Source: Aestuariibaculum lutulentum
Lineage (GTDB): Bacteria; Bacteroidota; Bacteroidia; Flavobacteriales; Flavobacteriaceae
Length of the DNA: 64,000 nucleotides
Reading direction: 5' to 3'
NCBI RefSeq assembly: GCF_032926325.1
Contig: NZ_CP136709.1
Location: 2,136,001 to 2,200,000, forward strand
Under the pieces are notes generated by a model that worked only from the letters and a program-made list of their open reading frames with translations, was not told where the DNA came from and ran no database searches. Both the position numbers and the translations under genes were made by a program. Below are positions 26,646-33,887 of this stretch, piece after piece. How positions within the stretch are numbered: the stretch's first letter is position 1; each line of letters begins with the position of its first letter.

Positions 26646-27374
26646 ATGAAATTAATTAAATGTTTAGGTGTTGCGGCAGCTGGATTAGCAATGGTGTCTT
26701 GTAATCAAAATGGAGGCGTTCCTAATAAAGCGTTGAAAACAGAAATAGATTCTGTAAGTTATGCGATAGGGATGGATGTAGCCCGTAACATTAATGCGAA
26801 TGCTTCAGAAGTTGATAGAGAAATCTTTATGCAAGGGTTTATGAATGCATCTGATTCTTCTGATGTATTAATTGCAGAAGAGCAAGTGCAAATGGTTTTA
26901 AGTAAATATTTCCAAAAGAAACAAGCTGAAGCCAGAAAGAAGCAAGAGGAGGATATGAAAAAGCAGGCTGAGGAGAAATTCGCTGAAAACAAGGCAGAAG
27001 GTGAAAAATTCTTAGAAGAAAATAAAGCTAAAGATGGCGTAAAAGTAACCGATAGCGGTTTACAATACGAAGTTATTAAAGAAGGAACAGGAGAGAAGCC
27101 AACAGCAACTTCAAGAGTAAAAGTTCACTACCACGGTACATTAATCGACGGAACTGTTTTCGATAGCTCTGTAGATCGTGGAGAGCCAACTCAGTTTGGA
27201 GTGGGACAGGTAATTCCAGGATGGACAGAAGGTTTACAGTTAATGTCTGTAGGTTCTAAATATAAATTCTACATTCCACAGGATTTAGCTTACGGTTTCA
27301 GACAACAAGGACCAAAAATCAAACCTTTCTCTACATTAGTTTTTGAAGTAGAATTATTAGAGGTTGTTAAGTAA
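26646..27374 (+). CDS. FKBP-type peptidyl-prolyl cis-trans isomerase (lipoprotein)
   Basis: 242 residues. Lipobox MVSC followed by NQNGG; N-terminal helical dimerisation domain (~30-130) with a Lys/Glu-rich coiled segment (KKQAEARKKQEEDMKKQAEE); C-terminal FKBP domain with VHYHGTLIDGTVFDSS, GQVIPGWTEGLQ, YGFRQQG and LVFEVELLEV. This is the Mip/FkpA architecture. Role: folding of exported proteins at the membrane. It is followed by a terminator. Confidence 0.95.
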   Translation: MKLIKCLGVAAAGLAMVSCNQNGGVPNKALKTEIDSVSYAIGMDVARNINANASEVDREIFMQGFMNASDSSDVLIAEEQVQMVLSKYFQKKQAEARKKQEEDMKKQAEEKFAENKAEGEKFLEENKAKDGVKVTDSGLQYEVIKEGTGEKPTATSRVKVHYHGTLIDGTVFDSSVDRGEPTQFGVGQVIPGWTEGLQLMSVGSKYKFYIPQDLAYGFRQQGPKIKPFSTLVFEVELLEVVK

Positions 27375-27399
27375 TTAAAAGGTTTTTAACCGATATATT

Positions 27400-27430
27400 A
27401 AAAAGCAGAAAATTTATTTTTCTGCTTTTT
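27400..27430 (+). terminator. Terminator after FKBP gene
   Basis: Stem AAAAAGCAGAAAA/TTTTTCTGCTTTTT with short loop; the second arm supplies the T-run. Confidence 0.85.
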
Positions 27431-27475
27431 GCGTTTATAACCGTGCATTATAGTACAATTAACAAATCAAGGTTG

Positions 27476-27483
27476 TAAATTTG
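27476..27483 (+). promoter_or_regulatory. -7 promoter box for era
   Basis: TAAATTTG matches the Bacteroidota -7 consensus TAnnTTTG exactly, 23 nt upstream of the era ATG. No good -33 TTG is seen. Confidence 0.6.
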
Positions 27484-27506
27484 CAGCAAGAAAATGAAGA
27501 GTAGTT

Positions 27507-28391
27507 ATGAGTCATAAAGCCGGTTTTGTAAATATTATAGGAAATCCAAATGTGGGGAAGTCTACATTAATGAATGCCTTTGTAGGTGAAAAATTATCAA
27601 TCATCACATCGAAAGCCCAAACCACACGCCATAGAATTTTAGGTATTGTAAATGGTGATGATTTTCAGGTGGTATTATCAGATACACCGGGTATTATTAA
27701 GCCAGCGTATGAGTTACAGGAATCGATGATGGATTTCGTAAAATCTGCTTTCGAAGATGCCGATGTACTACTTTATATGGTTGAAATCGGGGAGAAGGAA
27801 TTAAAAGATGAAGCCTTCTTTAATAAAATTACCAATTCAAAAACACCGGTATTACTACTGTTAAATAAAATTGATACCTCTAATCAGGAACAATTGGAAG
27901 AACAGGTACAGCTTTGGGCAGAGAAAGTACCTAACGCCGAAATTTTCCCTATTTCAGCATTAGAAGGATTCAATGTTCAGGAAGTATTCAACCGAATTAT
28001 TGAATTATTACCAGAGTCACCGGCATTCTATCCTAAAGATCAGCTTACCGACAAACCTGAACGTTTCTTTATTAACGAAACCATTCGCGAAAAAATTCTT
28101 CTGCATTACAAAAAGGAAATTCCTTATGCTGTAGAAATCGAAACTGAAGAGTTTTTAGAAGAGGATGATATTATTCGTGTGCGTGCCGTAATCATGGTAG
28201 AGCGCGATACTCAAAAAGGAATCATTATCGGGCATAAAGGAAGTGCTTTAAAACGTGTTGGTGTTGAAGCCAGAAAAGATTTGGAAGCTTTCTTCGGGAA
28301 ACAAATTCACTTGGAAACCTATGTGAAAGTGAATAAAAACTGGCGTAGTAATCAAAATCAGTTAAGACGTTTCGGGTACAATCAAAAGTAA
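27507..28391 (+). CDS. era: GTPase Era
   Basis: 294 residues. G1 GNPNVGKST, G3 DTPGI, G4 NKID, and a C-terminal KH domain (IIGHKGSALKRVGVEARKDLE) that binds the 3' end of 16S rRNA. Essential 30S-subunit maturation factor. The start has a -7 box 23 nt upstream, so the leader is very short. The 3' end overlaps the convergent gene at 28382-28885 by 10 nt. Confidence 0.98.
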   Translation: MSHKAGFVNIIGNPNVGKSTLMNAFVGEKLSIITSKAQTTRHRILGIVNGDDFQVVLSDTPGIIKPAYELQESMMDFVKSAFEDADVLLYMVEIGEKELKDEAFFNKITNSKTPVLLLLNKIDTSNQEQLEEQVQLWAEKVPNAEIFPISALEGFNVQEVFNRIIELLPESPAFYPKDQLTDKPERFFINETIREKILLHYKKEIPYAVEIETEEFLEEDDIIRVRAVIMVERDTQKGIIIGHKGSALKRVGVEARKDLEAFFGKQIHLETYVKVNKNWRSNQNQLRRFGYNQK

Positions 28392-28885
28392 TTTTGATTT
28401 AATGTTTTGTTCATAAAATCTTTAAGGGCAAGCATATCCTCTTTACTCGATATTTTTCCAAAGGTTCCGGCAATATAAAGCCCAATCCAGGCTACAATTA
28501 TAATAGCCATACCACTTAATTGGGGAAAAACACTTGTTTTTATCACCCAATTACTATAAGCCCAGATGCCTAAAGCTATAAAAGTACCTGCTAAAAAGAA
28601 GTGAACAAACATAAAAAAGGTCCATACCGTTGGGTTAGGTCCGAACAATCCTTTTACTTCAGAAGTATCGTTGGTTATTTCGTTAATCTCCAGATGAAGT
28701 TGAGGTGACCAGAAATGCTGTTTGTGTTTAGGGTATTTTATAAACACATGACCGTCTACAACCACAATTATAAAATCAGATTGGTTGGTTTTAGCGTCTT
28801 TAAATAATTGTAAAAGCACTTGATGCTTTTCAGGTTTTTCAAATTTAAATCTGGGACGTAAAATAATGTCGTTGGTAGTAGACAT
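28382..28885 (-). CDS. Hypothetical membrane protein between era and der
   Basis: 167 residues, family not recognised by me. A soluble N-terminal ~80 residues (MSTTNDIILRPRFKF) is followed by two membrane segments (~90-112 and ~122-142) and a short helical tail (SSKEDMLALKDFM). It is on the minus strand between two ribosome-associated GTPase genes and overlaps era tail to tail by 10 nt. A clear frame, good length and bacteroidotal composition make it a likely real gene. No function can be given. Confidence 0.8.
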   Translation of the reverse strand: MSTTNDIILRPRFKFEKPEKHQVLLQLFKDAKTNQSDFIIVVVDGHVFIKYPKHKQHFWSPQLHLEINEITNDTSEVKGLFGPNPTVWTFFMFVHFFLAGTFIALGIWAYSNWVIKTSVFPQLSGMAIIIVAWIGLYIAGTFGKISSKEDMLALKDFMNKTLNQNYF

Positions 28886-28984
28886 AGTTTGTCGGTTTTT
28901 ATTCGCATAAATTAGCGATATTTACTTAAAATGAAAACATTTTTAATCTTTTCTAAAAAAGAAGATTAGCTAATGTATATTTCC

Positions 28985-28992
28985 TATTTTTG
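28985..28992 (+). promoter_or_regulatory. -7 promoter box for der
   Basis: TATTTTTG fits TAnnTTTG exactly, ~57 nt before the der start. No good -33 TTG is seen. Confidence 0.55.
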
Positions 28993-29048
28993 CAAAAAAT
29001 TTAAATAGTAATCAAGTCAGTTGTGAAACTGCTTTATCATAAGAGAAT

Positions 29049-30353
29049 ATGAGCAATATTGTAGCTATAGTAGGTCGTCCAAATGTTGGTAAATCAACGT
29101 TTTTTAATCGCTTAATTCAACGTAGAGAAGCTATTGTTGATGCCGTAAGTGGTGTGACAAGAGATAGACATTACGGAAAAACCGACTGGAATGGAAAGGA
29201 GTTTTCTCTTATTGATACTGGTGGATATGTTGTTGGTAGCGACGATATTTTTGAAGCTGAAATTGATAAGCAGGTAGAATTGGCTATCGATGAAGCCGAT
29301 GCGATTATCTTTATGGTTGATGTTGAGTCTGGGGTAACTGGAATGGACGAAGATGTAGCTAACTTATTAAGACGTGTTGATAAGCCTGTGTTTTTAGTGG
29401 TTAACAAGGTAGATAATGCGAAGCGTGCTGAAGATGCTGTAGAGTTTTATGCCTTAGGTTTAGGTGAATATTATACCGTTGCAGGTATTAACGGTAGCGG
29501 AACAGGAGATTTGTTGGATGCTGTTGTGGCTGCTTTACCAGAAAAGGAAGAAGTAGAAGAGAGTGAGTTACCACGTTTTGCTGTGGTTGGTCGTCCAAAT
29601 GCAGGGAAATCATCATTCATTAACGCTTTAATTGGTGAAGATCGTTATATCGTAACTGATATTGCAGGAACAACTCGTGATGCGATTGATACAAAATATA
29701 ACCGTTTTGGATTTGAATTTAACTTGGTCGATACCGCTGGAATCCGTCGTAAATCGAAAGTAAAAGAAGATTTAGAATTCTATTCGGTAATGCGTAGTGT
29801 ACGTGCTATCGAACATGCCGATGTGTGTTTGTTGGTTTTAGATGCGAATCGTGGATTTGACGGACAAGTACAAAATATTTTCTGGTTAGCCGAACGTAAC
29901 CGTAAGGGGATCGTGATTTTAGTGAATAAGTGGGATTTAGTAGAGAAAGATCACAAATCGACCAAAGAATACGAGAAAGCGATTAGAAAACAAATAGCTC
30001 CATTTACGGATGTGCCCATTGTTTTCATTTCAGCAATGACCAAACAACGTATTTATAAAGCTATTGAAACAGCTGTTGAAGTATATCAAAACCGTACGAA
30101 GAAAATTAAAACCAGTACGCTTAACGAAATCTTTTTACCGCTTATAGAGAATTATCCGCCACCGGCATATAAAGGTAAATTCGTTAAAATTAAATACGTG
30201 ATGCAGTTACCAACACCGCAACCACAGTTTGCATTTTTCTGTAACTTGCCACAATATGTTAAAGATCCGTACAAACGTTTCTTAGAAAATAAACTTCGTG
30301 AACACTTCGATTTTACAGGGGTTCCGGTAAGCGTATATATGCGTAAGAAATAA
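29049..30353 (+). CDS. der: Ribosome-associated GTPase Der (EngA)
   Basis: 434 residues. Two consecutive GTPase domains: first with GRPNVGKST (~residue 8) and NKVD, second with GRPNAGKSS (~residue 182) and NKWD. The C-terminal KH-like domain ends in a basic SVYMRKK. Function: 50S subunit biogenesis. Normal length. Convergent with the TPM/LemA operon, with a shared terminator. Confidence 0.98.
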   Translation: MSNIVAIVGRPNVGKSTFFNRLIQRREAIVDAVSGVTRDRHYGKTDWNGKEFSLIDTGGYVVGSDDIFEAEIDKQVELAIDEADAIIFMVDVESGVTGMDEDVANLLRRVDKPVFLVVNKVDNAKRAEDAVEFYALGLGEYYTVAGINGSGTGDLLDAVVAALPEKEEVEESELPRFAVVGRPNAGKSSFINALIGEDRYIVTDIAGTTRDAIDTKYNRFGFEFNLVDTAGIRRKSKVKEDLEFYSVMRSVRAIEHADVCLLVLDANRGFDGQVQNIFWLAERNRKGIVILVNKWDLVEKDHKSTKEYEKAIRKQIAPFTDVPIVFISAMTKQRIYKAIETAVEVYQNRTKKIKTSTLNEIFLPLIENYPPPAYKGKFVKIKYVMQLPTPQPQFAFFCNLPQYVKDPYKRFLENKLREHFDFTGVPVSVYMRKK

Positions 30354-30367
30354 TAATTAATAGATAT

Positions 30368-30402
30368 AAAAAAAGCGCTGAATACCATTCAGCGCTTTTT
30401 TT
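30368..30402. terminator. Bidirectional terminator between der and the TPM genes
   Basis: Symmetric stem AAAAAAAGCGCTGAAT/ATTCAGCGCTTTTTTT gives a T-run on both strands and serves both convergent transcripts. Confidence 0.9.
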
Positions 30403-30413
30403 ATGTTTTGTTG

Positions 30414-31223
30414 TTACCAGCTTCCACCAGCGCCTCCTCCTGAGAAACCGCCGCCTCCGAAACCACCACCAAATCCGCCGCCACCGGAAAAACCTCCGCC
30501 GGAGCTTCCACCAAATCCGCCACGTCCCATGTTACTCAGAATGATGGCATCCCAAATGTCGAAACCGCCATGTCTGTTTCCGCCTCTATGATTATTACCA
30601 CCTCCACGTTTGTTTTTGGAAAGGGCAATAACGATAAAGATGATAATGATTAATATGAAAAAGAATTTCGAATTATCCTTTTTGGTATCTGTCTTACGTG
30701 TGCCTTTATAAGCTCCGTTAAGGACGTCAAAAATAGCATCGGTACCTTTATTTAAGCCTTGATAGTAATCTCCTGATTTAAATTCGGGGATAATAACATT
30801 TCTAACAATTTCACCAACAATACCAGCAGTCAATCTATCTTCAACACCATAGCCGGGAGAAATCCATATTTTGCGATCGTCTCTCGCTAATAAAATAAAA
30901 ACACCGTTATCTTCCTTAGCTTGTCCAATGCCCCATTGGTGTGCCCAGCGGGGTGTTAATAAACCAATATTTTCACCGTTCGTTGATCCAATAATAGCCA
31001 CTACAATTTGTGTTGAGGTGGTATCGGAATATTTAATGAGTTTACGCTCTAAGTTCGATTTTTCGTTATTAGAAAGTAAACCTACATAATCGTAAACACT
31101 GGTTTGCTCTTTTGGTATTTCGGGTATATTGAATTGGGCAAATCCAAGGTTTCCAACAAATAGGATGAGCGTTAGTGTTACGATAAAGGTCTTCAAATGG
31201 GTTAATGTTTTGAAAAATTGCAT
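30414..31223 (-). CDS. TPM-domain membrane protein with Gly-rich tail
   Basis: 269 residues. Signal peptide (…LGFAQ), TPM domain (~35-170; VYDYVGLLS, QIVVAIIGS, WISPGYGVEDRLTAG), one membrane segment (~188-204) and a C-terminal tail of about 50 residues rich in Gly/Phe/Ser repeats, coded by a low-complexity GGN-rich stretch (30420-30530). Members of the TPM (Psb32/MOLO-1) family are membrane-associated, and function in bacteria is not settled. Last gene of the lemA-TPM-TPM operon. Confidence 0.88.
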   Translation of the reverse strand: MQFFKTLTHLKTFIVTLTLILFVGNLGFAQFNIPEIPKEQTSVYDYVGLLSNNEKSNLERKLIKYSDTTSTQIVVAIIGSTNGENIGLLTPRWAHQWGIGQAKEDNGVFILLARDDRKIWISPGYGVEDRLTAGIVGEIVRNVIIPEFKSGDYYQGLNKGTDAIFDVLNGAYKGTRKTDTKKDNSKFFFILIIIIFIVIALSKNKRGGGNNHRGGNRHGGFDIWDAIILSNMGRGGFGGSSGGGFSGGGGFGGGFGGGGFSGGGAGGSW

Positions 31224-31228
31224 GTTTT

Positions 31229-31666
31229 TTAGCCTTTAGAAATGTCGTTCGACAGTTCGTTAACATCACCATGTTGCCAGGGGAAATGTGTTTCGAGTTC
31301 TTTGCCTGCTTTTAAAACACCATCAACCAGACCTTGCTTAAAGTTACCGGTTTTAAAATGTGACTGTATAATATCCTTCGTGCTATTCCAGAAGTCTTTA
31401 GGTACCACATCGTTGATGCCTTTATCGCCACAAATTACGAAAGCCTTATCTTCTACAGCCACATAGATTAAAACGCCATTTTGTTCTTTGGTGTTATCCA
31501 TTTTTAATAAATGAAAAACTTCCAAGGCACGTTTGTAGGCATCACCTTTTGATGTTTTTTCAAGGTGTACCCGAATTTCACCAGAGGTTTTTAACTCGGC
31601 TTTGCGTATGGCTTCTACGACTTCCTGTTCTTCGCTTTCAGTAAGGAAATCTTCTACTTTAGACAT
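31229..31666 (-). CDS. TPM-domain protein, short form
   Basis: 145 residues with no signal peptide and no membrane segment, so probably cytosolic or bound to its neighbours. TPM domain features: GEIRVHLEKTS, KEQNGVLIYVAVEDKAF and the GDKGINDVVP segment. It is separated by 5 nt from the downstream TPM gene and by 6 nt from lemA upstream, indicating tight co-transcription. Confidence 0.88.
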   Translation of the reverse strand: MSKVEDFLTESEEQEVVEAIRKAELKTSGEIRVHLEKTSKGDAYKRALEVFHLLKMDNTKEQNGVLIYVAVEDKAFVICGDKGINDVVPKDFWNSTKDIIQSHFKTGNFKQGLVDGVLKAGKELETHFPWQHGDVNELSNDISKG

Positions 31667-31672
31667 GGTATT

Positions 31673-32269
31673 TTAGTTAAAATCGAATTCTACATCCACA
31701 GGTTTTTCTGCACCTACTTCTGCATCAAAATACGGTTTGCTATCGAAGTTTAATATACCAGCCAATAACGAATTTGGAAATGTTTTTATATGAACATTAT
31801 AAGGTTTAATAGCTTCGTTGTAACGTGTTCTTGCCGTTTGAATGGTGTTCTCCGTGCTTGTTAATTCGTCCTGAAGCTTTAAGAAATTCTGATTGGCTTT
31901 CAGTTCCGGGTAACGCTCTACGGTTACTAATAAACTTTTTAACGCACCACTTAAGCCACCTTGCACCTGGTTGTACTGGGCTAATTGTTCTGGTGTAATA
32001 TTGTTAGGATCGATGCTGATTGACGTAGCTTTAGCACGTGCTTCAATAACATCGGTAAGGGTTTTGCGTTCAAAATCGGCTGCTCCTTTTACGGTATTTA
32101 CTAAATTACCAATAAGGTCATTTCTACGTTGGTAAGAGGTTTGTACATTACCCCAGGCTTCACCAACATTTTCGTTTAGAGTAACAGCTGTATTGTTAAA
32201 GCCTTTACCCCATGAGTATAATCCGAAAACAATTATTGCAACAATAATCCACGGTAACCATTTTTTCAT
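31673..32269 (-). CDS. LemA family protein
   Basis: 198 residues. N-terminal membrane anchor (WLPWIIVAIIVFGLYSW), then the LemA helical-hairpin domain with QTSYQRRNDLIGNLVNTVKG, RYPELKANQNFLKLQDEL and TRYNEAIKPYN. Predicted N-terminal tail with most of the protein facing one side of the inner membrane. First gene of the lemA-TPM-TPM operon, a common arrangement whose exact job is unclear. Confidence 0.95.
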   Translation of the reverse strand: MKKWLPWIIVAIIVFGLYSWGKGFNNTAVTLNENVGEAWGNVQTSYQRRNDLIGNLVNTVKGAADFERKTLTDVIEARAKATSISIDPNNITPEQLAQYNQVQGGLSGALKSLLVTVERYPELKANQNFLKLQDELTSTENTIQTARTRYNEAIKPYNVHIKTFPNSLLAGILNFDSKPYFDAEVGAEKPVDVEFDFN

Positions 32270-32367
32270 AATTATATAAGTTTAATGTGTTTTTAATTAA
32301 CGATTGTTAGACGCACTTTTTTTCTGAATGTTACTTCATCTAAAAAAGAATTTCTAAAAGTTAATAA

Positions 32368-32697
32368 TTAAAGGTGCTCTTTAATTTTTATAAGCTGATT
32401 TTTAACTTCTTCGAGTTTACTTATAATTTCAAAATTGGACAGGGTGTCTTTTTTGCCTTCTTTTAAATGTATTTTGGCACCTTCAAGAGTAAACCCACGT
32501 TCTTTAACCAAATGGTAAATAAGTTTCAGGTTTTTAATGTCCTCTGGTGTAAACTTACGGTTACCTTTGGCATTTTTCTTGGGTTTAAGAGCATCAAATT
32601 CTTTTTCCCAAAAGCGTATTAACGAGGTGTTCACATTAAATGCCTTAGCAACTTCGCCAATACTATAATAACGTTTTTCGGGTAGTTCTATTTGCAT
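32368..32697 (-). CDS. MerR-family transcriptional regulator
   Basis: 109 residues, containing only the MerR helix-turn-helix and the following wing and helix (YYSIGEVAKAFNVNTSLIRFWE, KRGF-type region KERGFTLEGAK). No ligand-binding domain. Its ATG overlaps the stop of the M23 peptidase gene (TAATG), so translation is probably coupled. The target is unknown. Confidence 0.92.
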   Translation of the reverse strand: MQIELPEKRYYSIGEVAKAFNVNTSLIRFWEKEFDALKPKKNAKGNRKFTPEDIKNLKLIYHLVKERGFTLEGAKIHLKEGKKDTLSNFEIISKLEEVKNQLIKIKEHL

Positions 32698-33668
32698 TAG
32701 TCTAATGATTGGTTTTCCATTGAGGCGTGTTCTAATAACTCGTTAAACTCTTCGGCAGTTAAACTTCCGTAGTAGAAATTAATAGGGTTTATACGTTGCC
32801 CGTCCTTAAATATTTCGTAGTGTAAATGTGGTGCTTCAGAGCGACCGGTACTACCCACAAAACCTATAAGGTCGCCGCGTTGTACTTTCTGATTTTTTTT
32901 AACATTGTATTTATACAAATGGGCATACAAACTAACGTAACCATAGCCGTGATTAATGCGAATATGGTTTCCGTAACCACTGGAGCCATTGTCGGCACGT
33001 TCAACAACGCCGTCTCCACTGGCATAAATAGGTGTGCCTCGAGGGGCGGTAAAATCCATACCCCAGTGCATTTTTCGAACTTTAGTAAAAGGATCTGAAC
33101 GCATACCGTAACCCGAAGCCATACGTGTTAGTTCTTTATTGCTTACCGGTTGAATTGCAGGGATGGCTGCCAGTAATTTTTCTTTTTCTTCAGCAAGTTT
33201 AGTAATTTCATCCAGTGATTTCGATTGTACAACAATCTGTTTTTGTAAGATGTCTAATCGCTTGTTACTTTCTATAATCAGTTTCGAATTATCGAAGCCC
33301 TCTAAGTTTTTATAACGGTTAATACCCCCAAAACCAGCTTTGCGTTGTTCTTCCGGAATAGGGTTGGCTTCAAAATAAACGCGGTAGATATTATTGTCAC
33401 GATCGGCAATATCGGTTAAAACGGCTTCGGCTTCCGCCATTTTTTTGTTTAATAATTCAAATTGTAATTGAGAATTTTGTAGTTCACGCTTTAAAGCACG
33501 CTCTTTAGGCGATTCGATATATTGACTTGCAATAAAAACAAACAGAAAACCAAAAAGAGCAGCTCCCAATATAAACACAAAAGCATACTTTAAAGTTGTC
33601 CTTTTTTTGCGTTCTATTTTCTTATATGATAACGATTCTGAATCGTAATAATATTTTACCTTACTCAT
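32697..33668 (-). CDS. M23-family peptidoglycan peptidase, membrane-anchored
   Basis: 323 residues. One membrane helix near residues 28-48, a coiled-coil region (~55-165), and a C-terminal LytM/M23 domain (GYGMRSDPFTKVRKMHWGMDFTAP, YGNHIRINHGYGYVSLYAHL, GSTGRSEAPHLHYEI). The zinc ligands H and D of HxxxD (HWGMD) and H of HLHYE are present, so it is likely an active endopeptidase for cell-wall remodelling. It is divergent from alaS and coupled to merR by a 1-nt overlap. Confidence 0.95.
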   Translation of the reverse strand: MSKVKYYYDSESLSYKKIERKKRTTLKYAFVFILGAALFGFLFVFIASQYIESPKERALKRELQNSQLQFELLNKKMAEAEAVLTDIADRDNNIYRVYFEANPIPEEQRKAGFGGINRYKNLEGFDNSKLIIESNKRLDILQKQIVVQSKSLDEITKLAEEKEKLLAAIPAIQPVSNKELTRMASGYGMRSDPFTKVRKMHWGMDFTAPRGTPIYASGDGVVERADNGSSGYGNHIRINHGYGYVSLYAHLYKYNVKKNQKVQRGDLIGFVGSTGRSEAPHLHYEIFKDGQRINPINFYYGSLTAEEFNELLEHASMENQSLD

Positions 33669-33682
33669 TTCTTAATTTATTC

Positions 33683-33690
33683 TATTTTTG
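33683..33690 (+). promoter_or_regulatory. -7 promoter box upstream of alaS
   Basis: TATTTTTG fits TAnnTTTG exactly and would leave a ~190-nt leader. A second exact box, TAAGTTTG, lies at 33802-33809 nearer the gene. Which is used cannot be decided by eye. Confidence 0.45.
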
Positions 33691-33887
33691 CACTTTATAT
33701 TAAATGCAATTCGAATTTGTTTTTTCTTAAAGCAAACGACCAAACATTTGAATTATTATTAGAAGTGAACCCTAAGGATAGCAAATGTAAAGTAGTTTTT
33801 ATAAGTTTGATTTTGTCAAGGAAGTAAAGATAAAAATTTGTTTTGTAATTAATGTAATTTAATAAACATAGTAACCATTTTATATAA

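Noticed and set aside
30403..30591. Proline-rich plus-strand reading frame of 62 codons
   Set aside because: It is the opposite strand of the Gly-rich tail of the TPM protein; composition mirrors that low-complexity region and nothing else supports it.
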